The position numbers and the translations under genes are program-made. From assembly GCA_003669585.1 (NCBI GenBank), contig QWOQ01000015.1, forward strand, positions 124,001-188,000: a stretch of 64,000 nt of DNA. Direction: 5' to 3'. Shown piece after piece: positions 18,701 to 28,237 of the stretch (the stretch's first letter is position 1; every line of letters starts with the position of its first letter). Source of the DNA: Planctomycetota bacterium. Lineage in GTDB: Bacteria; Planctomycetota; Planctomycetia; Pirellulales; UBA1268. The notes under the pieces are model-generated. The model worked only from the letters and a program-made list of their open reading frames with translations. It was not told the origin of the DNA and did no database searches.

Positions 18701-19993
18701 ATGAGCGATGTACGATCCACGTTTACGCGTCGAGAAGCGATCGCAGCCGTTGGAGTTGTCGGAGGCGCCATCGCATCGATGAGCGGCGTGCACGGACAAA
18801 ATCCGTCAAACGATACTATTCGCGTAGGACTCATCGGCTGTGGTGGGCGCGGTACTGGCGCGCTTCAGCAGGCGCTTTCTGTTCCAGGATCGAACGTCAA
18901 GCTGACAGCCGTTGCGGATGCGTTTGAAGATCGCATTAACGGTGCGCTCAAAAGCGTGGAGTCGATGAAAGACAAACTCGATATTCCAGAGGAACGACGA
19001 TTTAAAGGACTCGATGGATACCAAAAGGTTTTTGATCACTGCGATCTTGTGATTTTGGCAACGCCACCAGGGTTTCGTCCGTTTCACTTTGAAGCGGCGA
19101 TCAAAGCTGGAAAGCACGTTTTTATGGAAAAGCCGGTTTGCGTCGATAGCTTTGGCGCGAGGCTTTGCCTTGAGGCAGCAAAAATGGCTGACGCAAAAAA
19201 ATTAAAAGTGGTCGTGGGTCTTCAACGTCGTTATGAGAATAAATACAGAGAGACGGTCAGTCGGATTCGTGAAGGGCTTGCTGGAGATATTATTGGTGGG
19301 CAGGTTTACTGGAATGGCAGTGGCATCTGGTACCGACCACGACAGCCGAAGACCACTGAAATGGAGTTCCAAGTCAATAACTGGTATCACTTCAACTGGC
19401 TTTGCGGAGATCATATTTGCGAACAGCATGTTCATAATATTGACGTAGCAAACTGGTTTTTGGATGCGGTGCCCGAGAGTGCCTTTGGTGTTGGCGGCAA
19501 ACAAAATCGAGTGCCAGGGCAGCCAAGCGAAATTTATGACCATCACGCATTAAATTTTTCGTATCCAAACGGCGTGCGGATCGCGAGTCAGTGCCGCCAG
19601 TTTCCCGGTGGAGATGGCCGCGTCAACGAAGAGTTTCAGGGTACAAAAGCCTTCATCCGAATCGGTGAGATCACCGATTATTCCGGGAAGGTTCTCTGGA
19701 AGTTCGAGGGTGACAATCCAAACCCCTATCAGGTCGAGCACGACGAATTACAAAGTGCCATTCGAAATGACCGACCGCTGAACAATGCCGTCTATGGAAC
19801 AACGTCAAGTTTTTCGGCAGTGCTTGGACGAATGGCAACCTACACCGGAAAGCAGTGGGGCTTTCAGCAGGCGCTTGAGTTGAACTATCGCACGATGCCC
19901 GAAAACCTCTCGTGGGATGCCGTACCCCCGGTAGTTCCGGACAAGGATGGCAATTATAAAATTCCCATGCCAGCGGACTACAAGATTGCCTGA
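18701..19993 (+). CDS. Tat-exported Gfo/Idh/MocA family oxidoreductase
   Basis: The N-terminus carries a twin-arginine signal (FTRREAIAAVGVVGGAIASM). The NAD(P)-binding fold follows (IRVGLIGCGGRGTGALQ), with the family motif EKPVCVD (MEKPVCVDSFGAR) and the C-terminal domain with WYHFNWLCGDHICEQHVHNIDVANW, including the His pair typical of the family. The length of 430 residues is normal. These enzymes oxidise or isomerise sugars with tightly bound NAD(P), and planctomycetes export many of them to the periplasm. A GAGGAGAGC tract lies upstream of ATG 18701. The gene stands alone, 230 bp after der. The substrate cannot be told from the sequence. Confidence 0.93.
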   Translation: MSDVRSTFTRREAIAAVGVVGGAIASMSGVHGQNPSNDTIRVGLIGCGGRGTGALQQALSVPGSNVKLTAVADAFEDRINGALKSVESMKDKLDIPEERRFKGLDGYQKVFDHCDLVILATPPGFRPFHFEAAIKAGKHVFMEKPVCVDSFGARLCLEAAKMADAKKLKVVVGLQRRYENKYRETVSRIREGLAGDIIGGQVYWNGSGIWYRPRQPKTTEMEFQVNNWYHFNWLCGDHICEQHVHNIDVANWFLDAVPESAFGVGGKQNRVPGQPSEIYDHHALNFSYPNGVRIASQCRQFPGGDGRVNEEFQGTKAFIRIGEITDYSGKVLWKFEGDNPNPYQVEHDELQSAIRNDRPLNNAVYGTTSSFSAVLGRMATYTGKQWGFQQALELNYRTMPENLSWDAVPPVVPDKDGNYKIPMPADYKIA

Positions 19994-20096
19994 GAAGATG
20001 TCAAACTTTTCAGCGATTCTGTGTGCGGTTTGTCGGGTCGCATGATGACCCAATAGTCGATGCGTCTGATGAATTCCGTAGCGGGAGAGAGTGGAC

Positions 20097-21215
20097 GTGA
20101 TCGTTGGCATTCCCAAGGAAACAAAACGCGACGAATATCGGGTAGCAATTCTCCCGGTGGGCGTTGAGGAACTCGTTCGCGCTGGTCACACGGTCCTCTT
20201 GGAACGATCTGCTGGGATTGGGTCTGGGCTTCTGGACGAACAGTACGCCGCGTGCGGTGCACAGATGGTTTCAAGTGCGGTGGAAGTTTTTGGCCAGGCG
20301 GAGCTTATTGTAAAAGTCAAAGAGCCACAGGCTGCAGAATTGCCACTCCTGCGACCGGATCAATTGATTTTCACCTACTTTCACTTTGCGGCAGATCGAT
20401 TGCTTACCGAGGGATTTCTCGCGACTGGAGCGACTGCAATCGCGTACGAAACACTTCGCGACGATCGTGGAAAACTTCCACTGCTGGTTCCCATGAGCGA
20501 AGTGGCTGGACGCATGAGTATTCAGGAAGGGGCGAAGTATCTTGAGAAGCCACAGATGGGCAGAGGCATTTTACTCGGCGGCGTTCCTGGCGTTGCTCCG
20601 GCCCATGTAACGGTGCTCGGTGCGGGAACCGTGGGAGCAAATGCTGCAAAGGTGGCTGCCGGTTTTGGGGCGAGCGTGGGACTTCTCGACACAAATCTCG
20701 ATCGGCTACGGTATCTCGATGATGTGACACCGCCAAACGTCGACTGCCTCTATTCAGATCGACATACAATTCGTGAGCAGATAGCTCGAGCAGATTTAGT
20801 GATTGGTAGCGTTTTGATTCCCGGTGCGCGAGCGCCACACTTGATCGAACGAGAAGATCTCAAGTTCATGAAAAGCGGCGCGGTCATTATCGATGTGGCA
20901 ATTGACCAGGGAGGGTGCGTTGCCACGAGTCGGCCGACAACCCATGCGTCTCCAACATTTGTCGTAGACGATATTGTTCACTACTGCGTAACGAACATGC
21001 CTGGAGCCGTTGGACGAACGAGCACATACGCACTGTGTAATGCAACCTTGCCGTACGTGCTTATGCTTGCATCGCTTGGAGTGGAGAAGGCCGCGCGCGA
21101 GAACGCTTCGATAACCTCTGCTGTGAATGTCTATCGAGGCAGTCTTACCTGTCGCGCGGTGGCAGAAGCGTTTGGTATGCCCATGCAATCTCAATCACCC
21201 ATGCCCATTTCATAG
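20097..21215 (+). CDS. ald: Alanine dehydrogenase
   Basis: The protein converts L-alanine to pyruvate and ammonia with NAD+. Family landmarks: [20 protein letters not shown] at the N-terminus, the Rossmann glycine motif [20 protein letters not shown], the catalytic His region YFHFAADR, and [20 protein letters not shown] near the C-terminus. The length is 372 residues, as usual. I prefer GTG 20097, because the GGAGAG at 20084-20089 is then 7 bp away and the protein starts MIVGIPKE like relatives. A GTG at 20091 is in frame but too close. The stop is 20 bp from the next start, so ald and mtnA may share a transcript. Confidence 0.95.
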   Translation: MIVGIPKETKRDEYRVAILPVGVEELVRAGHTVLLERSAGIGSGLLDEQYAACGAQMVSSAVEVFGQAELIVKVKEPQAAELPLLRPDQLIFTYFHFAADRLLTEGFLATGATAIAYETLRDDRGKLPLLVPMSEVAGRMSIQEGAKYLEKPQMGRGILLGGVPGVAPAHVTVLGAGTVGANAAKVAAGFGASVGLLDTNLDRLRYLDDVTPPNVDCLYSDRHTIREQIARADLVIGSVLIPGARAPHLIEREDLKFMKSGAVIIDVAIDQGGCVATSRPTTHASPTFVVDDIVHYCVTNMPGAVGRTSTYALCNATLPYVLMLASLGVEKAARENASITSAVNVYRGSLTCRAVAEAFGMPMQSQSPMPIS

Positions 21216-21235
21216 GAGAAGGATTTTTTACACAG

Positions 21236-22339
21236 ATGAATATGGATTCAGACTCCTCGCACAGTGGAAATGTTCCTGTGTCGCTGAAATGGATTGGCCA
21301 AGGGGACGGGCATCTCGTGCTGCTCGATCAGACTCGTCTACCAGGACAAGTTGAGTGGCTCGAGTGCCGAACTGTTGATTCTGTTATTCGAGCGATTCAA
21401 AATCTTTCGGTTCGTGGAGCACCATTAATTGGAATCGCAGGAGCCTACGGACTCGTCGTTGCTGCAGGCGAGGCGATGGTGAAAAAACTCTCGCACGACG
21501 CCACAAAAACACATCTTTCTATGCAGGCTGGAAAGCTTGCGGCTGCCAGACCAACGGCTGTCAATCTTGCGTGGGCAGTTGGTCGAACGCTTGCCGTTGT
21601 AGAGAGCATTTCAAAAAACGCAGAGAGTCGAATCTTTGGCGAATCGCTGCTCGCGGAGGCACTTGCTATCCACGCCGAGGATCGCAGGCTCTGTGAGTCT
21701 ATTGGCAAACATGGAGCAGCACTTCTTCCAGAGGGAGATATTCTGACGCATTGCAACACCGGTTCGCTCGCCACCGGTGGCGATGGTACGGCACTGTGTG
21801 TGATTACGACAGCCTGGGCGCAGGGGCGTCGCTTTGAGGTTTACGCAGATGAAACTCGGCCACTTTTTCAAGGGGCAAGACTCACCGCGTGGGAGCTTGT
21901 GCATCGTGGCATTCCCGTCACAGTTCTTGTCGACTCTGCGGCTGCATCGCTTCTCAAAAGTGGTCGAATTGGTTCGGTGATTGTTGGTGCAGATCGCATC
22001 ACCGCGTCAGGAGATGTTGCCAATAAAATTGGCACCTATGGATTGGCAATACTCGCCAAAGCGCACGGTGTCCCATTTTTTGTAGCAGCGCCCTCAAGCA
22101 CCTTCGATCTTGCAACACGAGAAGGCAGCGAGATCCAGATCGAGCAGCGGCATGCCGAGGAGGTGACTGTGCCGATGGGAATCAGAGTTGCGCCTCAGGG
22201 TGCAAAAACATTTAATCCGGCATTTGACGTGACCCCAGCAGATCTGATTCATGGCATCATCACCGAACACGGATTGATTTGTCCTGTGACGCGAGAAACA
22301 ATTCTTCGCGGATTAGAATCCTCCCGGCGACCAAAGTGA
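21236..22339 (+). CDS. mtnA: S-methyl-5-thioribose-1-phosphate isomerase
   Basis: This is the aldose-ketose isomerase of the methionine salvage pathway, related to eIF2B subunits. Motifs: RTVDSVIRAIQNLSVRGAPLIG, ILTHCNTGSLATGGDGTALCVI (with the catalytic Cys) and VIVGADRITASGDVANKIGTYG (with the catalytic Asp in GADR), then PFFVAAPSSTFD. The length of 367 residues is normal. The start at ATG 21236 follows an AGGAGAAGGA tract 20 bp downstream of ald. No other methionine-salvage gene is next to it. It converges on the Rrf2 gene, whose stop is 39 bp away. Confidence 0.95.
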   Translation: MNMDSDSSHSGNVPVSLKWIGQGDGHLVLLDQTRLPGQVEWLECRTVDSVIRAIQNLSVRGAPLIGIAGAYGLVVAAGEAMVKKLSHDATKTHLSMQAGKLAAARPTAVNLAWAVGRTLAVVESISKNAESRIFGESLLAEALAIHAEDRRLCESIGKHGAALLPEGDILTHCNTGSLATGGDGTALCVITTAWAQGRRFEVYADETRPLFQGARLTAWELVHRGIPVTVLVDSAAASLLKSGRIGSVIVGADRITASGDVANKIGTYGLAILAKAHGVPFFVAAPSSTFDLATREGSEIQIEQRHAEEVTVPMGIRVAPQGAKTFNPAFDVTPADLIHGIITEHGLICPVTRETILRGLESSRRPK

Positions 22340-22378
22340 TAACCGAACGCTGCGAAGCATCGACAAGTGCTCGTTGCG

Positions 22379-22816
22379 TTAGATGTAGTACATCGAATCG
22401 GCAAACGCGCGAGACCGTTCTGCCAGCGACGCAAAAGTAATGGCTCTCAAGGCGTGTGTCTGCGCAGTTGCGACATCCAGCCATGCTTCCAGAAGCACTG
22501 ACACGGTCTTTGAACGTCCCATCGGGTTTTCGGAAAGACTTGTTACCAGTTCATCTCCGCCATCAATGGCACGAGAGACATCTTCTAACGTGATTTGATC
22601 TGGAGAACGGGAGAGCCGATAGCCTCCAGCGGCTCCACGAATGCTCATGACAAGTCCTGCGGCTTTCAGCTGCAGCAGAATCTGGACCAGAAACTGTGAC
22701 GGAATGTTGTGTGAGGAACAGATCGATCGAACGCACACCGGATTTTCAGAATCCCACTGCTTCGCCAATTCGAGAACAGCAAGTGATGCATATTCTACTT
22801 TGGCTGAGAGTCGCAT
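22379..22816 (-). CDS. Rrf2-family transcriptional regulator
   Basis: The 145-residue protein has the winged-helix N-terminus of Rrf2 regulators (MRLSAKVEYASLAVLELA, ICSSHNIPSQFLVQILLQLKAAGLV) and the wing SIRGAAGGYRLSRSPDQITL. The three-Cys cluster used by IscR/NsrR/RirA to bind an iron-sulfur cluster is missing from the C-terminal half, so it is more like CymR, the cysteine-metabolism repressor. It lies 35 bp downstream of cysH on the same strand, which supports a role in sulfur assimilation. A CymR-like role is inferred; ligand and partner are unknown. Confidence 0.9.
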   Translation of the reverse strand: MRLSAKVEYASLAVLELAKQWDSENPVCVRSICSSHNIPSQFLVQILLQLKAAGLVMSIRGAAGGYRLSRSPDQITLEDVSRAIDGGDELVTSLSENPMGRSKTVSVLLEAWLDVATAQTHALRAITFASLAERSRAFADSMYYI

Positions 22817-22851
22817 GAATAAAAACTCGTGTACAAATAGGTGTCAACAAT

Positions 22852-23637
22852 TTAAGAATCGCGTGAGTGAAGACCACACTCCGTCTTTGTGTGACCGCTC
22901 CATCGCCCAGCTCGTTCGTCTTCGTCAAAAGAAATAGATCGAGTGCAAGGAGCGCATCCAATACTGGTATAGCCCTGATCGTGCAGCGGATTGTATGGAA
23001 TATTTTCCCGTGTAATTAATTCCCAAACCTGATTCTTTGTCCAATTTGCTAACGGCGAAATCTTGACAACTCCAAACTTGTTATCCCACCCGACGATCGG
23101 AGCCAGCGAGCGATCGGCACTCTGATCACGACGGATGCCACTCATCCATGCATTAAATCCTCGAAGTACGCGATGAATGATTGCAAGTTTTCTATCCGCG
23201 CAGCACTGATTGGGATTCGTTCTGTAAAGAGGTCCGTTGTTTTCTCGCTCATACTGTTCAACGCTCACCTCAGGGCGTTCGAGCACAACAGAAATTCCAT
23301 ACGTGGCTTGTATTCGATCACGCACCGCGAGGGTTTCAGCAAACTGATAGCCCGTTTCTAAATTGAAGACATGCGTGCTTGGAGAGATTTGTGAAAGCCA
23401 GTACAAAATGGCGCAGCCTTCAGGTCCAAATGCGGTAGCCATTGTGAGCGTGCCGGCAAATCGCTCGGTAGCCCAGCGAATGATCTCGGGAGGTTCAGCC
23501 GTCTCGAGGGCGGCATTGGCCTCGGCGAGTTCCAAAAGAAGTGAATCTGAGGCAGTCGCTCGCGGTGGACCTGAATCGACTTGGTTTAATTCAAGTACCG
23601 AGAGTAGATTCGATTTTGAATCATTTTTTGAGGGCAT
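22852..23637 (-). CDS. cysH: Phosphoadenylyl/adenylyl-sulfate reductase, [4Fe-4S] APS type
   Basis: The 261-residue protein reduces activated sulfate to sulfite with thioredoxin. It has the PP-loop-like start (ATAFGPEGCAILYWL), FNLETGYQFAET, CCADRK, SIGCAPCT and the C-terminal KTECGLH with the catalytic Cys. The CC...CXXC pairs bind a [4Fe-4S] cluster and mark the APS-reducing type rather than the PAPS-only enterobacterial type. It is followed at once by an Rrf2 regulator gene on the same strand. No sulfite reductase or ATP sulfurylase gene is in the window. Confidence 0.94.
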   Translation of the reverse strand: MPSKNDSKSNLLSVLELNQVDSGPPRATASDSLLLELAEANAALETAEPPEIIRWATERFAGTLTMATAFGPEGCAILYWLSQISPSTHVFNLETGYQFAETLAVRDRIQATYGISVVLERPEVSVEQYERENNGPLYRTNPNQCCADRKLAIIHRVLRGFNAWMSGIRRDQSADRSLAPIVGWDNKFGVVKISPLANWTKNQVWELITRENIPYNPLHDQGYTSIGCAPCTRSISFDEDERAGRWSGHTKTECGLHSRDS

Positions 23638-23675
23638 TTTTCAATCTTATGAATCATACTCACTTTAATCAACAT

Positions 23676-23697
23676 TATTGGATTTACTATTGGTTTA
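23676..23697. promoter_or_regulatory. AT-rich direct repeat upstream of cysH (candidate operator)
   Basis: Two copies of TATTGGATTTA / TATTGGTTTA (23676-23686 and 23688-23697) repeat with a 12-bp period in the AT-rich gap just upstream of cysH. A one-turn repeat next to a cysH-Rrf2 operon could be a binding site for the Rrf2 protein. This is position-based inference; no consensus was matched. Confidence 0.3.
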
Positions 23698-23879
23698 TCG
23701 GTAAAAAAAAGATCTTTATCGATTCTTCAAAAAAAATCGACAAGGTCTTCGCCGTTTGCCAAGACGGTAGACAATGACGGAGTTGGTTTTGGTTCAACGG
23801 AAAAAATCGGCAGAACGTCCCAGACTTCAATCGGTGTCGAAACAATTCATTCTTTTTCATGGCGAAGGGCTTCACAACG

Positions 23880-25388
23880 ATGGCTCGACAAGTGGCGTTA
23901 GCAGTAGATCTTGGGGCATCCGGTGGACGGGTTGTGAGCGGATCATTTGATGGAACATGCCTCGAACTTGAGGAGTTGTATCGTTTTGAAAACGCTCCCG
24001 TTCTTCTCGCAGGAGAGTTGGTGTGGGATATCGTGCGTCTCTGGCAGGAAGTGGTTTCTGGTCTTCGGATCGCGGCGGGCCGTCATGGTAACAATATCAG
24101 CAGTATCGGAGTCGACACGTGGGGAGTCGATTTTGCACTGCTTGCCTCAGATGATTCACTGTTAGCCAATCCAGTTTCATATCGAGACAGTCGCACGCAT
24201 GGAACGCTTTGTGCTGTCGAAAAAATTGTTTCACGAAAGGATATTTTTAATTTTACTGGTGTGCAGTTTATGGAGATTAATACGCTCTACCAACTTTTTG
24301 CCATGCAGCAGAAGAGGTCGAGTGTGTTGCAGTCAGCCGATCGGTTACTTTTGATTCCAGATTTAATGCACTGGCTTCTCACCGGTAGGCGATCCAACGA
24401 GCGCACCAACGCCTCAACGACTCAGTGCCTTGATCCGCTCAAGGGCACTTGGGCGATGGATATGCTTGAGCGACTTGGAATCCCGCTTCGTATTTTTGGC
24501 GAACTCTTTGATCCGGGTACGGAACTCGGACCGATTCGCGATGATGTTCAAGCAGAGACTGGGCTTGGCCCGGTGCGAATTATTCTTCCAGGCACGCACG
24601 ACACGGCCAGTGCTGTTGCAGCAGTACCAGCCGATGCTCCGCCATCATCAAGACCCGATTGGTGTTATGTGAGTCTGGGAACGTGGGCGCTATTGGGCGC
24701 AGAACTTGATCGACCGCGCGTAACCCCTGAATGTATGGCAGCCAATTTTACAAATGAGATCGGAATTGGTGGAACAACCCGTTTGCTGAAGAACATTTGC
24801 GGACTCTGGCTCGTGCAACAGTGCAGAGCCAGTTGGCTGCGAGAAGGTGCGACCTGGACGTGGGATCAATTGACCGCACTCGCCAGAGAGGCGAAGCCAC
24901 TGGAGTCACTCATTGATCCAAACCATCACTCGTTGCTCTCGCCGTCTGACATGCCTGCCGCAATCCGTTCGCTCGCCGGCAACACAGGAGAACCGGTGCC
25001 ATCCACGACTGCAGCAGTAGTACGATGTGCTTTGGAAAGTGTGGCGGCAGCGTGTCGGCGCACGATCGACGAACTCGACTCACTGATTGGTCGTCGCACT
25101 AGCAGAATCCATATCGTTGGTGGTGGCGTGAAGAACGCAATGCTTTGCCAGATGATCGCCGACGCATGTAATCGATCAGTTATCGCTGGTCCTGTGGAAG
25201 CAACGGCGATCGGAAATCTCTTGGTGCAACTGACCTCCACACAAGGCAGCGTGGATCTTCGTTCGATTCGATCAATCATTCGAAACAGCTTCGAACTTTC
25301 TTATTTTGAACCGAAGAATGCCCCGCTCTGGGATGCGCGTGCGGCAAGAACCGCATGGATGAGATCCACAGAGAGTTCCTCTGCGTGA
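23880..25388 (+). CDS. rhaB: Rhamnulokinase-type FGGY carbohydrate kinase
   Basis: The protein starts VALAVDLGASGGRVVSG, the RhaB version of the FGGY phosphate loop. It continues with GVDTWGVDFALL, YRDSRTHG, the substrate region VQFMEINTLYQLFA, LPGTHDTASAVAA, YVSLGTWALLGAE and the C-terminal VGGGVKNAMLCQMIAD. The length of about 502 residues fits rhamnulokinase, which phosphorylates L-rhamnulose in the cytoplasm. I chose ATG 23880 because GAAGGG lies about 10 bp upstream; ATG 23859 is in frame but has no such tract. No rhaA or rhaD aldolase gene is adjacent, so the rest of the rhamnose or fucose pathway must be elsewhere. Fuculokinase specificity is an alternative. Confidence 0.87.
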   Translation: MARQVALAVDLGASGGRVVSGSFDGTCLELEELYRFENAPVLLAGELVWDIVRLWQEVVSGLRIAAGRHGNNISSIGVDTWGVDFALLASDDSLLANPVSYRDSRTHGTLCAVEKIVSRKDIFNFTGVQFMEINTLYQLFAMQQKRSSVLQSADRLLLIPDLMHWLLTGRRSNERTNASTTQCLDPLKGTWAMDMLERLGIPLRIFGELFDPGTELGPIRDDVQAETGLGPVRIILPGTHDTASAVAAVPADAPPSSRPDWCYVSLGTWALLGAELDRPRVTPECMAANFTNEIGIGGTTRLLKNICGLWLVQQCRASWLREGATWTWDQLTALAREAKPLESLIDPNHHSLLSPSDMPAAIRSLAGNTGEPVPSTTAAVVRCALESVAAACRRTIDELDSLIGRRTSRIHIVGGGVKNAMLCQMIADACNRSVIAGPVEATAIGNLLVQLTSTQGSVDLRSIRSIIRNSFELSYFEPKNAPLWDARAARTAWMRSTESSSA

Positions 25389-25473
25389 TTGGAAATGTCA
25401 CCAATAGATCATCTTTGATCTTGTGTGAATGAAAACCGTGCTTTGAAAGTCATCATGCGTTGTGCGTGGCTAG

Positions 25474-25914
25474 TCAACGATTGTTGATCGTGCTGAGCCC
25501 GATCATTATCAACAGCCCTGTGATCACAAGACCGGCCATCGCGATCGACACCATCAGCCAGCGAGAAGCCAGCTTGCTCGAATGCTGTTGTTCGAGGCGA
25601 TCTGCTTCCGCACGAGATTCAATGCTGTCGGCTTTTCGGGCTATAAAAAATTCATCGCACTTCGGGCAGACGACCTGCTGCTCGAGCAAGTGCGTGGGCA
25701 TCTTGAGCAGGTGCCCACGCGGGCAGGGAATTTGAAAGATTCCAGAAGTATTCTGAGAGGATGCTGTCAAATGAGCGGCGTTTACGACTGCCTTGGATTC
25801 GGCTGGAAGAGTGTTTTGTGCTGGGGTGCGACTGCACATCGGACAGACCATCCGTAAACCGGCAACCATGCCCATTCCCTGATAGCCACACTCGCAGGAG
25901 ATGAGTTTCGACAT
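25474..25914 (-). CDS. Zinc-ribbon protein with C-terminal membrane anchor
   Basis: This small protein of 146 residues has two Cys-rich metal sites: CECGYQ...CPMC near the N-terminus and CPRGH...CPKC near residues 64-85. A single membrane helix (WLMVSIAMAGLVITGLLIMIG) sits at the C-terminus, so the zinc ribbons face the cytoplasm. No enzymatic domain is present. Such tail-anchored zinc-ribbon proteins occur widely in planctomycetes; their function is unknown to me. It converges on rhaB and lies downstream of the ABC exporter on the other side of a 153-bp gap. Confidence 0.8.
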   Translation of the reverse strand: MSKLISCECGYQGMGMVAGLRMVCPMCSRTPAQNTLPAESKAVVNAAHLTASSQNTSGIFQIPCPRGHLLKMPTHLLEQQVVCPKCDEFFIARKADSIESRAEADRLEQQHSSKLASRWLMVSIAMAGLVITGLLIMIGLSTINNR

Positions 25915-26067
25915 CGATCCGCGCTCTTTTTTCTCAAGGGTCGAATCACATTTGAAGAAGAAGATCGACGGAGTTGCTTCGTGGCTCTTCTTCGTCCGCG
26001 AAACAAGTGGGGCAACGAGGTCGGTGGAGGTTACACGCCGAGATCACGAATCGCGAGGCAAACGATT

Positions 26068-28017
26068 TTAAGCGGCACTACGCTCGTTGACTGCCTTCTT
26101 TGTTACGATTCCATGATCGATGTTCACGATCGTATCGGCAAGCGCAAGCGTGCTGGCTCGATGTGTAATCATGATCACGGTGCGATTTGCGACATACATG
26201 GCGAGTGCATCGTGAATCAGGCGTTCGCTTTCAACATCGATTTGACTGGTGGCCTCATCGAGCACCAAGATTTCAGCATCTCGTAAAAATGCTCTTGCAA
26301 GTGCAATGCGTTGCCGCTGACCGCCAGAAAGCCGATAGCCATTTGGGCCGACCATCGTGTTGTAGCCATCCGGAAACTCGGTTATGAATTCGTGTGCGTG
26401 GGCTTTCTGTGCAGCCGCTTCGATTTCAAGGACAGTGGCGTCCCAACGCCCGTAGCGGATGTTGTGTAAAATCGTTTCATTGAAAAGTTCAGTCTGTTGG
26501 GTGACGATGGCAATACGACGTCGCAAATCGTACAGCGAGAGATCTGTGAGAAGCACTCCATCGAGCAACACGGCGCCTTTGGTTGGGTCGTAAAATCGAC
26601 AGATCAGATTGACAAGCGTACTTTTCCCACCACCGTTTGGCCCGACGATTGCAACTCGCTCGCCAAAATTGATCACAAGATCGACATCTCGAAGCACGGT
26701 GTCGATTCCGTCATAACTGAAACTGACGTTTCGAAGACGAATTTCCCGGTGCGGAGAAGGAAGGGACTTCGGATTGGGTGACTCAGTTAATCTGCTCGGA
26801 GTGTCGAGCAGCGGGTAAAGAGCCTGTGCACCGACAATGCCTGTATTGATTCCGGTAAATACCCCAGAAAGTTTTCGAACCGGATCACTGGCTCCAATTA
26901 ACATGCCAAAAAAAACCATGATGCCTGGAACAGTCATGGGACGATCAGTCATCGTGATTCCGAAAATCTGAGTTTCGTGGTTGATCACCAACCACGCTCC
27001 AACCACGATTGAAGTAGCCACCATACCGATCCCAAGAATCTCAGTAATTGGATTGGCAAGCGTGTAGTAGAAGGTGTGCCACATCCCGGTGCGCATCATA
27101 TTCTTCGTGCATGTGCGAAACCGTTCCTTTTCAAACTTTTCCATCGTATAGGCCTGCACGGTCAGGATATTGCCCAGTGATTCGAAGAGAACGTGGTGAA
27201 AGCCCATCGCGCGATCGAGAATGCGTTGCGATACTCCACGAATACGTCGATTGAGCCAGACCATCAAGAAACCGACTACGGGCGCCATCGTGAGGCAGGC
27301 AAGTGTCAACTGCCACGAAATGCACCAAGCACCTGCAAGGCATGCAAAGATTTTGAGTGGTTCGGTTACCGCACCACCAAAAACGCTTGTCAATCCGCCG
27401 GCAAGCATATCGGACGTCCCTGTGACTTGTGCCATAAAACCGCTGGCACCTCGCTGCATAAATTGGGAGCGATCGAGTTCAAGTGCTTTATTAAAGACAC
27501 TCAGGCGGATGTTTCGGCTGATATTCATCGCAACCCAGCTGACAATCAGAGCACTTGCAAGCATGAAAATATGCTTCAGAAAAGTGCTGACAACAACGAA
27601 TCCCGTTACCAGAAGAATCGTCTGAAATGGATCGGTGGGAATAAATCGATCCAGCCACGGAGTAAGATTATGAGATGCGTAGACGACTACCTCATCTCCT
27701 CGCATAGAGAGCGTCAGCGCATCGATTGAAGTGCGTGCTTGAATTTTTAGGTCGTCAGTACTCTCAGGGGATTCAAGCTGCTGAGTCAGTCTTTTTATTT
27801 CCGCGTGTGAAGATTCGATCCTTGTGTTTGCACCCTCGAGCCGTCGCGTATTCCATTGCTGAAGAGAATCTCCATTGAGCGTGACCTCGATGATCGGAAA
27901 AAGAGCCGCGATATTCGCTCCCCACAGACTCGCAACGCCTGCTGAGCAAAGAAATGAAGCGATAAGAAGTGGCCACGATTTGAACGCTTCTTTGAGGGCA
28001 CGAAGAAAATAGTGCAT
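26068..28017 (-). CDS. ABC exporter, fused membrane and ATPase domains (MsbA-like)
   Basis: An N-terminal six-helix membrane domain (first helix LLIASFLCSAGVASLWG) is followed by a nucleotide-binding domain with Walker A IVGPNGGGKSTL, signature LSGGQRQRIALARAF, Walker B ILVLDEATS and H-loop MITHR. The length of about 649 residues fits half-transporters that act as homodimers exporting lipids, peptides or drugs. An insertion rich in Gln/Glu/Ser between the first two helices is longer than in MsbA. I prefer ATG 28017 (MHYFLRALKEAFKSW), because the in-frame extension to 28155 encodes a non-conserved stretch. The substrate is unknown. Confidence 0.9.
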   Translation of the reverse strand: MHYFLRALKEAFKSWPLLIASFLCSAGVASLWGANIAALFPIIEVTLNGDSLQQWNTRRLEGANTRIESSHAEIKRLTQQLESPESTDDLKIQARTSIDALTLSMRGDEVVVYASHNLTPWLDRFIPTDPFQTILLVTGFVVVSTFLKHIFMLASALIVSWVAMNISRNIRLSVFNKALELDRSQFMQRGASGFMAQVTGTSDMLAGGLTSVFGGAVTEPLKIFACLAGAWCISWQLTLACLTMAPVVGFLMVWLNRRIRGVSQRILDRAMGFHHVLFESLGNILTVQAYTMEKFEKERFRTCTKNMMRTGMWHTFYYTLANPITEILGIGMVATSIVVGAWLVINHETQIFGITMTDRPMTVPGIMVFFGMLIGASDPVRKLSGVFTGINTGIVGAQALYPLLDTPSRLTESPNPKSLPSPHREIRLRNVSFSYDGIDTVLRDVDLVINFGERVAIVGPNGGGKSTLVNLICRFYDPTKGAVLLDGVLLTDLSLYDLRRRIAIVTQQTELFNETILHNIRYGRWDATVLEIEAAAQKAHAHEFITEFPDGYNTMVGPNGYRLSGGQRQRIALARAFLRDAEILVLDEATSQIDVESERLIHDALAMYVANRTVIMITHRASTLALADTIVNIDHGIVTKKAVNERSAA

Positions 28018-28237
28018 GGTTTGTAAGCGAAAGAAAGTATGTGGTTGGATCGGTTTGAGATCCGGTAAATGCTGAGAAATTTCCGCGCTGATCTGGTCGA
28101 GGCCCTTCAAAAAAACGAAAGAACTCGTGGATCGGGAGAATAGGGACGACAACACTGGGGTTCAAGCCGAGGTTTTGCGATAACAACGTATGTTTTTGCA
28201 AGAAAAAGAGCATTCCCGAGTGGTCTCGATGGAAATG

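Noticed and set aside
22819-22847. TTGACA-17-TTTTAT promoter-like sequence just before the Rrf2 gene
   Set aside because: The -10-like box ends 2 bp before the start codon, so transcription would begin inside the gene; probably chance.
25406-25421. Small hairpin AGATCA-TCTT-TGATCT after rhaB
   Set aside because: Six AT-rich base pairs and no U-run; too weak to call a terminator.
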